Source: PALSA-693 sp963834725 (GTDB lineage: Bacteria > Actinomycetota > Acidimicrobiia > Acidimicrobiales > Palsa-688). Taken from it: a DNA stretch of 64,000 nt. Numbering within the stretch: the stretch's first letter is position 1; each line of letters opens with the position of its first letter. The position numbers and the translations under genes were made by a program. Location: contig CAWICN010000001.1 in assembly GCA_963834725.1 (NCBI GenBank), positions 248,001-312,000 of the forward strand, given 5' to 3'. This document shows positions 36,682 to 45,491 of the stretch, piece after piece. The notes under the pieces are model-generated. The model was not told the origin of the DNA. It saw only the letters and a program-made list of their open reading frames with translations, and ran no database searches.

Positions 36682-37071
36682 GTGCGGGTCTCGAAAGAGT
36701 TCGACGGAAATCCCCGCAGCGCGGCGGTCGCCCGCTGTTTCGTTCGGGCGACTTTGGCGGCTTGGGAGCTGACCGATCTCAGCGGGGTTGCCGCCCTCCT
36801 CAGCAGCGAGTTGGTTTCGAATGCCATACGACACTCCGGCGCCGACTACAAAGTTGCCTTGGAACTCGACCCTCCCGAGCTGCGAGTCGAAGTCGTCGAC
36901 CCCTCACGACGCCTTCCGGTCCCCCCTACGAACGCACCAGCCGACTCCGTTTCCGGCCGGGGTCTGCGCCTTGTGGACGCTCTCGCGCTGCGGTGGGGAA
37001 CCCGACTTCTCGATGAGGGGAAAGCGGTCTGGTTTGCCTTGTCAGTGGGCCGCCCCTCACCGCTCGCATAG
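36682..37071 (+). CDS. HATPase_c_2 anti-sigma factor/serine kinase (RsbW-like)
   Basis: 129 aa. GTG 36682 is chosen because AGGAGG lies 6 nt upstream; TTG 36676 is in frame but too close to it. VAALLSSELVSNAIRHSGAD is the N-box of GHKL ATPases, and VVDPSRRLP...SGRGLRLVDALALRWG contains the G1 and G2 glycine boxes. Such proteins bind a sigma factor and phosphorylate a STAS antagonist. A small fragment of a SpoIIE-like phosphatase lies 1.7 kb downstream. Confidence 0.85.
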   Translation: MRVSKEFDGNPRSAAVARCFVRATLAAWELTDLSGVAALLSSELVSNAIRHSGADYKVALELDPPELRVEVVDPSRRLPVPPTNAPADSVSGRGLRLVDALALRWGTRLLDEGKAVWFALSVGRPSPLA

Positions 37072-37109
37072 GCCCACTTGGAGTTGCCCCGGTTTGACGG
37101 ACCGGTTGA

Positions 37110-38004
37110 TTATGCCGCTTGGTTGGCGGGGTGTTGCCGGTTGAGTTCGTAGCGGACGGGACTGAGGTGGCCGAGTGCGGAGTGACGGCGGTAGCGGTTG
37201 TAGAACACCTCGATGTAGTCGAACGTGGCGGTGCGTAGCCGGGCCAGGGTGGGCCAGACTCCGGGATCGATGAGCTCGGTTTTGTAGGAGGCGAACCACG
37301 ATTCGGCCACCGCGTTGTCCCAGCATTGGCCTCGCCGCGACAGGCTCTGGACGATCCCGTTATCGGCGAGGAGTTGGCCGAACGCGGCGGAGGTGTAGGT
37401 CGATCCACGGTCAGAATGAAACAGCAGCCCGGCACCGGGGCGGCGAGTGTCGATGGCCATACGCAGGGCGGCGGCCACCAGGTCCGTCTCCATGTTGTCC
37501 GCCAGCGCCCATCCGACCACCCGGCGGGAGGCCAGGTCGATCACCGTGGCCAGATACGCCCAGCCCTCCCAGGTGCGCACATAGGTCACGTCCCCGCACC
37601 AGGCCTGGTCGATCTCCCAGTCGCCCGGCCCGAACACCCGGTTCACGATGTTGCGAGCCCTAGCCTCGACCCCGGCGATGGTGGTTCTGCTTGGTCCGCC
37701 GCCTGCACCGGCCGACCAGCCCGGCGGCGGCCATCAGGCGGGCCACCCGCTTGCGGCCCACGTGCACGCCGGCGTCGCTCAACTCGGCATGGATCCGCGG
37801 CGAGCCATAGGTGTGGCGAGACTCGGCGTGGATCTGAGCGATCCGCTCAACTAGCTCGGCGTCCGTGCGGGGCCGCTGCGAAGGCGGCCGGTCGATAGAA
37901 GCGTAGTAGGCGGACCGGGAGACCTCGAGCAGTTCGCACGCCTTGGTGACGTTGCGACCGGCGAGCTTCTCCGCCTCGACGAACGACCTGATGGTGTCGT
38001 TCAT
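37110..38004 (-). pseudogene. IS3 OrfB (DDE transposase), one frameshift
   Basis: MNDTIRSFVEAEKLAGRNVT, SRSAYYASIDRPPS and HTYGSPRIHAELSDAGVHVG lead to a one-base insertion near 37680 (CAGAACCACC), after which NRVFGPGDWEIDQAWCGDVT follows. The catalytic triad is Asp in WCGDVTYV, Asp in LFHSDRGSTY and Glu in DNAVAESWFAS. The length is right for OrfB (about 298 aa). Confidence 0.8.
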
Positions 38005-38293
38005 CGGGTCTCCCGTGCGAAGAAACCCACTGCCCGCTTCAGAATGTCGCGCTCCTCGCGCAAGCGTCCGGTTCTCCCGGCGCAACGCGGACAGCTCCTC
38101 GCGCTCCGCGCTGGTCAGGCCCGGCCGGTCGCCGGAATCGACCGTCGGCCTGGTTCACCCACCGGCGCACCGCCGTCTCGGTCAAGTCCAGCTCGGCGGC
38201 CACCGAGGACGGGTTCCGCCCCGGCTGGCGGCACAACTCGATCACCTCAGCCTTGAACTCCGGGCTGAACGACCGACGACGGCGCTTGGTCAT
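38001..38293 (-). pseudogene. IS3 OrfA, two one-base insertions
   Basis: MTKRRRRSFSPEFKAEVIEL, then SSVAAELDLTETAVRRWVNQ, is the OrfA helix-turn-helix. An extra G near 38145 shifts into SAEREELSALRRENRTL, and another near 38065 into EERDILKRAVGFFARETR and the stop at 38001-38003. That is the normal leucine-zipper end. The stop overlaps the OrfB ATG (ATGA), which fits reinitiation or programmed frameshifting in this IS group. Confidence 0.75.
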
Positions 38294-38759
38294 CGCCTCC
38301 GATATTGACATCCGAACATCCTTCGTGGAGCACAAGCCCCTCTTGGTGGATGTCCGTCAAACCGGGTCAGGCCCAACCTCGTCCTCGCTTTTCATGCCAG
38401 CTTCGCCGGCCATTGGCCCATCCGGTTGCCAATTGTTGGACCACCTGAGGGTCCCCGTTCGGTCGGACTGTTGTTCGATCGTGCCCCACGGCGTGGCGAT
38501 GCACGGCACGAGACTTCTCTGGCCCGACGACCGAGGAGATTCAGAGAGTCGGGGCAGCCCACCAAAACGGCTGTGCAGCAGATGACACCAGCGCCGGCAC
38601 CCAGGCCACCGATCACGTGCTACGCCAGTCCAATAGTCTTTGCCGAGCCCTGGTGATCGCAGCGCGGCGGAACCGACCGACCCGGTTACCTGCCAGGCCG
38701 AAACGACCGGTCCGATAACCCCGGCGCCGTCGGACTAATGACTTCAGCCGAAGGCAAAA

Positions 38760-38950
38760 TGGAAAGGGCCGGATCGGCTCAGCTTCCACCGGCACAGCTG
38801 CGGCCGGCCCCCCCGCCCTTCGGACAGCTCGATCGCGTCGTACCAGTCGCCACCTACCTCGATCCTTTTGCTGGCGGGACCCGAACTTTTGGGGATCGGC
38901 GCTCCGCCGTAGGCGCGCGGCGACCGAGTTGCGACGAGCGCAGCATCACG
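38760..38950 (-). pseudogene. fragment of a SpoIIE-like PP2C phosphatase
   Basis: SSGPASKRIEVGGDWYDAIE LSEGR matches the metal-binding start of the SpoIIE/RsbU phosphatase domain (EVGGDWYDAI.L.DGR). Only about 40 residues are preserved. It fits the nearby STAS and HATPase genes, as these phosphatases reactivate the antagonist. Confidence 0.45.
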
Positions 38951-38993
38951 ACCGGGGTCCCGTGGACCCTCCACCTGGGGGCACATTGCTCAC

Positions 38994-39280
38994 ATGCGTC
39001 TGGAGATTCATGTACCACCAGACGCCGCCCGGGCGGTCGTGGGTGGAACGCTCAACGGGGCGCTGGTCGTCCGCGTCGCCTCGCCTGCAGAGGGCGGGAA
39101 GGCGAATCAGTGAGCGCTGGCGATGATCGCCGAGACGTCCGGCGTACCCCGCCATTCGGTCAAATTGGTTCGTGGCCGGCCAGCCGCAGAACGGCAGAAC
39201 GATAGTCGACATTCGCCCGGCAGTGCCGACGAGGCAATGCTGCAGAGCGGCTGCGCCAGCTACTCATCAGCCAGACCTGA
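38994..39280 (+). pseudogene. DUF167 (YggU-like) family protein, decayed
   Basis: MRLEIHVPPDAARAVVGGTL, NGALVVRVASPAEGGKANQ, then an in-frame TGA (39111-39113), then ALAMIAETSGVPRHSVKLVR G is the DUF167 pattern (V.P.A....G...G.L.VRV.APA..GKAN.AL...LA). One-base shifts after that lead to GRTIVDI near 39200 and ERLRQLLISQT at 39245-39280. At least one substitution and two indels inactivate it. Confidence 0.55.
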
Positions 39281-39402
39281 CCGCGCATAATGACCGGCGA
39301 TCGGTGGCATGGGGTCACCGAGATAATGGGGCGCGGGTTATGGGACGCCCGGCCACGGTGACTGACGTGGGGGTGGATGTCTCTCCACGGGACGCCCAGG
39401 AA

Positions 39403-39825
39403 TCAGGGAAACGCGGGCGAGGAGCGGCGCTGGGGATCGACAGGGCTCATGATGCCCACTGCGTTGCCATCGGGGTCCTCAACGATGGCGTATCGAGCTC
39501 CCCAGAATGCGTCGTAAGGTTCCTGCTGACCCGCATAGCCGGCCGCGGTCATGTCTGCGTACAGCGCATCGACGCGCTCGCGGCTGTCGACCTTGAAGCC
39601 GATGACGCCGGCGCCGGTTCGCCATCCCTTGTCCCAATGCTGAGCGAACTTGATGCTGTCGAAGTCCAGGTCGATCCCGCCGGAAAGGTGCGCGGTCCGG
39701 TGATGGGATTGGAAGTCGGGCTCGGTGTCGGGGATGCTCAGCCCCAGCCGGCGGTAGAACTTCACGGTTGCTTCCATATCTGCGACTACGAGGTTGATCT
39801 GGTCCAGGACCGGACCGTCTGCCAC
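39403..39825 (-). CDS. VOC family protein (downstream gene of the AraC operon)
   Basis: 140 aa from GTG 39825, one base after the stop of the preceding VOC gene. DQINLVVADMEATVKFYRRL, DFDSIKFAQHWDKGW, GVIGFKVDSRERVDALYADM and WGARYAIVEDPDGNAVGIMS show a complete VOC fold with the final metal-site motif. Substrate unknown. The order AraC, VOC, VOC with overlaps indicates one transcript. Confidence 0.82.
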   Translation of the reverse strand: MADGPVLDQINLVVADMEATVKFYRRLGLSIPDTEPDFQSHHRTAHLSGGIDLDFDSIKFAQHWDKGWRTGAGVIGFKVDSRERVDALYADMTAAGYAGQQEPYDAFWGARYAIVEDPDGNAVGIMSPVDPQRRSSPAFP

Positions 39826-39826
39826 C

Positions 39827-40225
39827 TCAAGCCCCCTGGTAGGTGCCAAAGCTCCATACGTTGCCCTCGGGGTCGCGCACGGTGAAGCCCCGGGAGCCGT
39901 AGTCCTCGTCTTTGAGGCCCTGGAGAACTTCGGCGCCCCGGCTCTGGGCCCGCTCGAACAGGACATCAGGCTCGTCGCAGACGACGTATACGGATGCCGG
40001 GCCCGTGGGCAGCTGGGCGTGCAGCTCGTCGTCTGAGGGTCTGGCGTCTCCAAGCATCAGGCCTCCACCCGTCGGCCAGCGCAGCTCGGCGTGGTGTACC
40101 ACGCCCGAATCTTCGACCACCAAGGCTTCTTCGAAGCCGAAGGCGTCGGTCAGGAACTTGATCAGGCCCTTGGCATCACGGCAGCGCAGAGCGGGCCGTA
40201 CGGTTGGTAGCGGGGTTGTCGTCAT
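39827..40225 (-). CDS. VOC/PhnB-like protein (middle gene of the AraC operon)
   Basis: 132 aa from ATG 40225: MTTTPLPTVRPALRCRDAKG. The pattern LRCRDAKGLIKFLTDAFGFE, HAELRWPTGGGLMLGDARP and DYGSRGFTVRDPEGNVWSFG TYQ is that of PhnB/glyoxalase-like proteins that bind small hydrophobic or antibiotic ligands. Its start lies inside the end of the AraC gene (50-bp overlap). Confidence 0.83.
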   Translation of the reverse strand: MTTTPLPTVRPALRCRDAKGLIKFLTDAFGFEEALVVEDSGVVHHAELRWPTGGGLMLGDARPSDDELHAQLPTGPASVYVVCDEPDVLFERAQSRGAEVLQGLKDEDYGSRGFTVRDPEGNVWSFGTYQGA

Positions 40226-41069
40226 GGTCCAAGCTTGCCTCTGGGTCAATCGGTTCGTCTTGTACGAATGGGAGTTCCTCGGCCATCCACACACTTGGGG
40301 CGCAGCCGGCCATCTCAGCCCACTCCCGGGTCATGTGAGCCTGGTCGTAGTAGCCGGCGGCCGCCGCTACCCGGGCCAGATTGGGCCGTTCGAGCCGGGC
40401 GATCAGACGGCGGGAGCGCTCGAAGCGCAGCACCCGAGCGGCCGCCTTGGGAGTCAGGCCCAGTTCGCGCCGGAACAACTCTGCGAGGTGGCGTCGGCTG
40501 TAGCCGACTTCGCCAGCCAACCTTGACACCTCGACTTTGCCCGCCGTCGCCATCAATATCTCCCAGGCCCGCTGGACCTCCGGCACCGACCGGATTGGCT
40601 CCTTCAGCCATCCCACCAGGACCTCGTCCAAGGCGGCGACGCACTCTCGCCATCCCCGAGCCGCAGCGAGCCGGTCGACCAGATCGCGCGCCGACGGACC
40701 CACCAACTCGTCGAGAGAGACGACCGCGTTGACCAACTCTCCCGCCGGCAGGCCCAGCAGTGTCCGGGATCCGAAAGGCGTCATCTCCAAAGACAGGCCG
40801 TGCTGGAAGCCATGTTGGCGGATATACGCAGGGGTGTCGTGCATTCCACCGATGAAGGCTTGAAACCTTCCCGGTCCCTGGATTCCCGATGGCATGGCGG
40901 CGATATCCACCGGGTCGTCCAAGCTGATGATGAACGTCAGCGCCCGAGACGGCAGACCACGATGGACCGCCGGCCCCCCGAAACTGCGATAGCCGCGGTA
41001 GCCCTTGATGATCGCCCGTAACGGTGGCGCCGGCGTAGCGCTGACAGCCTCGTTCCCCAGACCTACCAC
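40176..41069 (-). CDS. AraC-family transcriptional regulator
   Basis: 297 aa. The C-terminal AraC domain (residues 170-270) has two HTH motifs: VSRLAGEVGYSRRHLAELFR RELG and LARVAAAAGYYDQAHMTREW AEMAG with the usual P-x3-F-like end (CAPSVWMAEELPFVQ). The N-terminal 160 residues resemble the DUF6597/ligand-binding part of the actinobacterial AraC regulators that precede VOC genes. It overlaps the first VOC gene and probably controls the operon. Divergent from the TetR remnant. Confidence 0.85.
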   Translation of the reverse strand: MVGLGNEAVSATPAPPLRAIIKGYRGYRSFGGPAVHRGLPSRALTFIISLDDPVDIAAMPSGIQGPGRFQAFIGGMHDTPAYIRQHGFQHGLSLEMTPFGSRTLLGLPAGELVNAVVSLDELVGPSARDLVDRLAAARGWRECVAALDEVLVGWLKEPIRSVPEVQRAWEILMATAGKVEVSRLAGEVGYSRRHLAELFRRELGLTPKAAARVLRFERSRRLIARLERPNLARVAAAAGYYDQAHMTREWAEMAGCAPSVWMAEELPFVQDEPIDPEASLDHDDNPATNRTARSALP

Positions 41070-41218
41070 GCCATGAGAATAGAACCAGAGAGCCTTCGGT
41101 AGGAGGCCGACGCTACGTCAAGCATCTTCAAACCGGCGTTGGAGGGCAGTGTCGAACCGCGAAGGCGGGCGCTGGTTATGGGGCATGTTCGATCGCGCGC
41201 GGTTGGCGGCATGGCCCC

Positions 41219-41234
41219 GTTGACGGGGGTCAAC
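41219..41234. promoter_or_regulatory. inverted repeat in the AraC/TetR divergent region
   Basis: GTTGAC, four G, GTCAAC: perfect 6-bp arms flanked by CCCC and TGGGG, 22 bp upstream of the TetR start. A TetR operator is the likely reading; the TetR gene itself is frameshifted. Confidence 0.5.
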
Positions 41235-41256
41235 TGGGGTCCTACTATTCCGACCA

Positions 41257-41912
41257 GTGGCAGGAGAACCTGCATTAGACAGGCGCCGGGTTCGTCATGA
41301 GGCTACCAAGGAGGAGATCCTGGAGGCCGCCTGGGCGCTGGCTCGGGATCGAGGGCTCACCGGATTCTCTCTTCGCGACCTCGCACTGGCTGTGCACATG
41401 CGCCACCAGTCTCCGTACACCTACTTCCCGTCCAAACAGGCGATCTATGACGCCATGTTCGCCCAGGGTATGGGGGAGTTGGTCGACCAGGCGCCGCTTT
41501 GGTCCTCGACCCCGATCCCATCGCCGCTCTCCGCCAAGCAGCCCGGGCGTTTCTTGAGTTCTGCGTCGAGAACCCGGTTCGCTACCAGCTTCTCTTCGAG
41601 CGGGTGGTGCCCGACTTCGTACCTTCGGCCGCATCGATGGAACTGTCGCAGGAGGCTCTGTCCTACCTAGAGCGGTGGCACCACGCGGCCGGTCTGACCG
41701 ATCCCGCCGACATCGATCTGTGGCGGACTCTTCTGACCGGCCTGGCTGGTCAACAGATCGCCAACGACCCGGGGGGCAGGCGCTGGACCGGGCTGGCGGA
41801 CTGCGCCATCGACGGACTGGTGGGTACCGCCAGGGTCCCTGGCCGCAAACGACCCGCCATCGTTGCCAAGCGACGGCTGGCGGCTTCCACGCGCAAGGAG
41901 ATGAGCCCGTGA
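41257..41912 (+). pseudogene. TetR-family regulator, one frameshift
   Basis: GTG 41257 starts the N-terminal HTH: EATKEEILEAAWALARDRGL, FSLRDLALAVHMRHQSPYTY FPSKQAIYDAMF. Near 41500 a one-base change moves to a frame reading LDPDPIAALRQAARAFLEFC, then RYQLLFERVVPDFVPSAAS and the normal end at 41912. Both parts together are a normal 215-aa TetR. Its stop overlaps the GTG of the next gene (GTGA). Confidence 0.75.
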
Positions 41913-41979
41913 CCGAGAAACGCTCACGCGGGACCGCCCTTCCCGACCAAGCTCGGGCGGTAACCGCAACCGAATCTGC
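41909..41979 (+). pseudogene. 5' end of a DinB/MDMPI-type gene split by IS1634
   Basis: MTEKRSRGTALPDQARAVTA and four more codons, coupled to the TetR stop. The frame is cut by the left IS end at 41980. Joining ESA to PGQSLAAGYQ at 44363 (dropping a few duplicated bases) gives one continuous frame with the 3' part at 44357-45087. Confidence 0.6.
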
Positions 41980-42155
41980 CCTAGGCCCGTTTTCCGCACC
42001 GGGATGAGGTAACCCTGGCTGATCGCCGCCGAGTTCCCCTTGTATTGGCTGGGTTTTGGGCCTCTGGGTGGGGGTTCGGGCTGAGATGTGTTGTGCCAAC
42101 GGGGCGAATGACATGCTTGTTATTTGTGGGTCGCTCGTGCTAGGGTTGTGCCAAC

Positions 42156-43934
42156 ATGTATCCCCGGGTGAAGCGTGTCCGGCGCGGCGATCAGGTGCAC
42201 GAGTACGTGCAACTGGTAGAAGGCCACCGCCACGGCGGCAAGGTCCGCCAGCGTGTTGTGGCAACCCTCGGTCGTTTGGATGAGCTGAAGGCCTCCGGCC
42301 AGCTGGACCGCTGGGCCGGCGCGTTCGCCCGGCTGGACCCGCCCCCGGTGGGCACCCGCCGCGAGGTCGGCCCGCTTTTGCTGGTGGCCCACTACCTCAG
42401 ACGTTTGGGCCTGGCCGGACTGGTCGACCAGGTCGCTTCCATGCGGGGACGGTCACTGCTCACCCATGGCGAGGTGATCGCCGCCCTGGTCGCCAATCGC
42501 CTGGCCGGCCCCGCCCCCCTTTATGACATAGCCGGATGGGCGTCGCAGGCGGCGATGGCCGAGCTGTTCGACGTGCCGGCGGGCCTATTGAACGACGACC
42601 GGCTCGGCCGGGCCCTCGACGCCCTCGCACCCAAGGCCGAGGACCTGCGGGGTCGGCTGCTTTTGCGCACCATCGAGCGTTTCCGCGTTGTCGACGCCGG
42701 CCGGCTTCATCTCGATCTGACCGGGGTGCGCTTCGCCGGCAGCTACGAGAACTCTGCCCTGGTGAAGAAGGGTTGGGCGGCGGATGGCAGCATCGGCCGG
42801 CAGATCAAGACACTACAGGCGTCCACCAAAACCGGTGTGGCGCTGTACTTCCGTCCCCACCAGGGCGCCTCGGGCGAGCCGCCGGCGTTCATGGACGCCA
42901 TCGACACCCTCGTGAAGGCGCTGCCGCCCGGCCTGGTGGTCGTGGCCGACTCCGGCCTTGGCCATTTGGAGAACCTGTGCGCTCTTGACACCACGGGCGT
43001 GGGTTTCGTGGTGCCGCTACGCGCCGATACCGGCTGGGCGCAACGATTCACCCAACAGGTCCCCGCCGGCCTGTCCGCTCTGCGCCGCCTCGACTACTGC
43101 TCGCAGCGCGAACGGCGGCTCCCACCCCAAAAGCGCACCGTATGGAAAGGAGTCTTGCGTCCCTTCCCCGTCGCAGACGGCGACGGCGACACCCACCATC
43201 TGCGCGTCGGCTACATCTTCTCCTCCGAAGAGGCCGCCTCTGTCGCCGACGCCCGCACCCGACGTCTAGAAAAGGCCCAGGCCGCTCTGGGGCGGATCCG
43301 CAACGGCTTGGGCGGCCGCTACTACAAAACCAAATCTCAAGTCGACGCCAAGGTCGCACAGATCCTCGCAGACGGTGTGGCCGGACTCATCTCCGTCACC
43401 ACCGGCGAATCCGACGGCAAACCGACCATCACCTGGACCGTCGACCGAGACGCTATGGCCAAAGCCGGCGAGCTCGACGGGCTCTACGCGCTGGCCACCA
43501 ACCTCGCCGACCCACACGGCCGCAGCCTCAACTCCCTCGACGTGCTTCGCATCTACAAAGACCAGTGGATCGACGAGCAACGCCACCGCGATCTAAAACA
43601 GGCCCTGCACGTTCGGCCGGTGTTTCTCCACAACGACGCCCGCATCGAAGCGCTCATCGCCGTGATCGGCATCGCCCTGCTCATCTTCGGGCTCATCGAA
43701 GCCGAACTTCGCGCCGCTCTGGGCGAAGAAAACACCCTGCCGGGCATCTTGCCCGAAGGCCGCGCCGCCAAACCAACCGCCCGCGCCGCCCTCGCCGCCT
43801 TCGACGGTCTGTGCGCCACCTACACCGCCGGCGGCCTGGTCCTCGACCCGCTCAGCCACACCCAGCGGGTCATCCTCGCCCTGCTCGCCATCCCCCTCCC
43901 GTGGCCCGAAGCCACCCAGGAACAACGAACATGA
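42156..43934 (+). CDS. IS1634-family (IS4 superfamily) transposase
   Basis: 592 aa from ATG 42156, MYPRVKRVRRGDQVHEYVQL. Typical features: GGKVRQRVVATLGRLDEL near the start, HLDLTGVRFAGSYE with the first catalytic Asp, VVVADSGLGHLENL with the second, and the Y-R-E-like region YKDQWIDEQRHRDLKQALHV (DEQRHRDLK holds the Glu). It is uninterrupted. The stop TGA 43932-43934 overlaps the ATG of the passenger gene. Confidence 0.9.
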   Translation: MYPRVKRVRRGDQVHEYVQLVEGHRHGGKVRQRVVATLGRLDELKASGQLDRWAGAFARLDPPPVGTRREVGPLLLVAHYLRRLGLAGLVDQVASMRGRSLLTHGEVIAALVANRLAGPAPLYDIAGWASQAAMAELFDVPAGLLNDDRLGRALDALAPKAEDLRGRLLLRTIERFRVVDAGRLHLDLTGVRFAGSYENSALVKKGWAADGSIGRQIKTLQASTKTGVALYFRPHQGASGEPPAFMDAIDTLVKALPPGLVVVADSGLGHLENLCALDTTGVGFVVPLRADTGWAQRFTQQVPAGLSALRRLDYCSQRERRLPPQKRTVWKGVLRPFPVADGDGDTHHLRVGYIFSSEEAASVADARTRRLEKAQAALGRIRNGLGGRYYKTKSQVDAKVAQILADGVAGLISVTTGESDGKPTITWTVDRDAMAKAGELDGLYALATNLADPHGRSLNSLDVLRIYKDQWIDEQRHRDLKQALHVRPVFLHNDARIEALIAVIGIALLIFGLIEAELRAALGEENTLPGILPEGRAAKPTARAALAAFDGLCATYTAGGLVLDPLSHTQRVILALLAIPLPWPEATQEQRT

Positions 43935-44299
43935 CCCCTATCGCCACCATGCCGACCGCGTGGTGCCGGCTCAACACCGCCCTCCAAGCTCGCCGCCCGG
44001 TCCAGGTCTCCTACCACGGCCGCTGCCGCCTCATCTGCCCCCACGCCCTCGGATGGCACAACGGCCGGGCCATGGTTCTCGGCTACCAGACCGGCGGGCA
44101 GACCAGCACAGGAACCCTCCACCCCGATCCCCGCAAGCGGTGGCGATGCATGTACCTCGACGAAATCGACCAAATCGTCGACGCTGACCCGAAAAGCCCA
44201 TGGCAAAGCGCCGACAACTACAACCACTCGCAACCCTTCCCCGTCATCGACCAGATCGCCACGGCCATCACCCCCGACGGTCCTAACCCCAGCCAGTGA
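43931..44299 (+). CDS. WYL-like passenger protein inside the IS1634 element
   Basis: 122 aa, MTPIATMPTAWCRLNTALQA. The core VQVSYHGRCRLICPHALGWH, NGRAMVLGYQTGGQTSTGTL and WRCMYLDEIDQIVDADPKS follows the WYL-domain layout (Y.G..R...PH..G....G...L..YQ..G...G......WR...LD.I). WYL domains bind nucleic acids or nucleotides and often control defence and mobile genes. ATGA coupling to the transposase and its position inside the TIRs make it part of the element. IS1634 elements are not usually described with such a gene. Confidence 0.6.
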   Translation: MTPIATMPTAWCRLNTALQARRPVQVSYHGRCRLICPHALGWHNGRAMVLGYQTGGQTSTGTLHPDPRKRWRCMYLDEIDQIVDADPKSPWQSADNYNHSQPFPVIDQIATAITPDGPNPSQ

Positions 44300-44356
44300 G
44301 GCGACCCCTAAGACCGGGGGAACTAACCCTCAAACGGTGCGGAAAACGGGCCTAGG

Positions 44357-45087
44357 AGATGCGCCGGGTCAATCCTTGGCGGCCGGTTACCAGGAGACCT
44401 ACAAGGCGATCGGCGGCATTCTCGATGCGCTCACCGACGGGCAACTAACGACTGTGATCCCGGCTTGTCCGGGCCTGGACCGCACGAGATCTGGTCGCCC
44501 ACATGACAGGGACGGCCGCCGACGCCATCACCGCCCGCTTCCCGCTGGTCAACCCCCATGGGCCCTGGGCCGAGCGGCAAATGGTCATCGACGCGTTCAC
44601 CGCCGGACAGGTGGCCGCCAGGAAGGACATGACCATCGACGAGGTCCGGGGCGAGTGGGCCGGACACATGCCCCTCTTGGTCAACATGCTGCGCGGCGCG
44701 CCGCCCTTCCCTCCCGGGTCGATACCGATCATCAACTGGATGGTCGTCTACGACATCGCGGCCCACAACCAAGACCTGCGCAACGCCCTCGGGTTACCGG
44801 GAGACCGTGACTCGCCCGGTGTGGCTCTCAGCCTCCGGCGTTATGTCGCCGGGCTGAGCCAACGGATCGCTGCCTCCGGCCTGCCGCCGCTGGGACTTCG
44901 CACCGAGAGCAGCGAATATGTCGCCGGTTACGGCACCCCATCGGTCACCGTGACGACCACACAATGGGAGCTGTTCCGGGCCTTGTGCAGCCGCCGCAGC
45001 GAGTCTCAGATCCGCGCCTATCGATGGACCAGCGACCCAGACCTTTACGTACCCTTTGCTTGGTGCCTACGGGCTCCCTGGGCTTGA
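44357..45087 (+). pseudogene. 3' part of DinB/MDMPI-type (mycothiol-dependent-enzyme-like) gene
   Basis: GQSLAAGYQETYKAIGGILD starts just inside the right IS flank. An extra C near 44478 shifts the frame; after it ARDLVAHMTGTAADAITARF, IINWMVVYDIAAHNQDLRNA L and the C-terminal domain to 45087 are normal. The H in AHMTG and the H in IAAHNQDLR are the expected metal ligands of the MDMPI/DinB fold. Family members act in mycothiol-dependent isomerisation or thiol transfer. Broken by both IS1634 and the indel. Confidence 0.7.
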
Positions 45088-45139
45088 CCTGATCGAGTGA
45101 GCGTCGTCTCAACGGCTAGATGATCCGCGCCCGGCACCA

Positions 45140-45235
45140 GTGGTGATCATCGGCGGCAGCGTTTCCGGATTGGCGATAGCGGTGGCGCCGGCCCGACTGG
45201 GCGCCGAGGTGGAGGATCCTCTACTTCCCGCTGAG
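45140..45235 (+). pseudogene. N-terminal remnant of an FAD-dependent monooxygenase
   Basis: VVIIGGSVSGLAIAVAPARL GAEV is the dinucleotide-binding start of an FAD monooxygenase (G-G-S-x-x-G). Only about 30 residues survive; nothing recognisable follows to 45490. Confidence 0.4.
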
Positions 45236-45491
45236 CTGTAGCCGGTCACAAAACGCGCTGGGGAGCAAACGTTCCGCGACCCACTCGGCAACTACGCGCT
45301 CGTCCAGGCTGTAGCCCGATAGCCGGCCTTCCGGGTCACTCCGGCGTACATGTTTGGGGCTGTTTCTGGGTGGGCTATCGGGATGGTTCTTGCCCGGCGG
45401 GGGGGATAGCTGTCAGGACGCGCCTGTTTGAGCACGGTGGGCGCCGAACGAGACTGAGCGAAGGGATAGTCCGGTTCGGTTCAGCTACTGG

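Larger units (their letters stand above)
37085..38369 (-). mobile_element. IS3-family insertion sequence (1,285 bp)
   Basis: Terminal inverted repeats TGCCCCGGTTTGACGGAC (from 37085) and TGACCCGGTTTGACGGAC (inward from 38369), 17 of 18 identical, with TG...CA ends. Two ORFs for OrfA and OrfB lie inside. No target duplication is evident (AGT against GGC). All three frameshifts inside are single-base insertions. Confidence 0.85.
41980..44356 (+). mobile_element. IS1634-family insertion sequence with passenger gene (2,377 bp)
   Basis: Perfect 21-bp terminal inverted repeats: CCTAGGCCCGTTTTCCGCAC C at 41980-42000 and its reverse complement at 44336-44356. It contains a full-length transposase and a second gene coupled to it. 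It interrupts the DinB/MDMPI gene. Perfect TIRs and an intact transposase suggest a young, possibly active copy. Confidence 0.9.
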
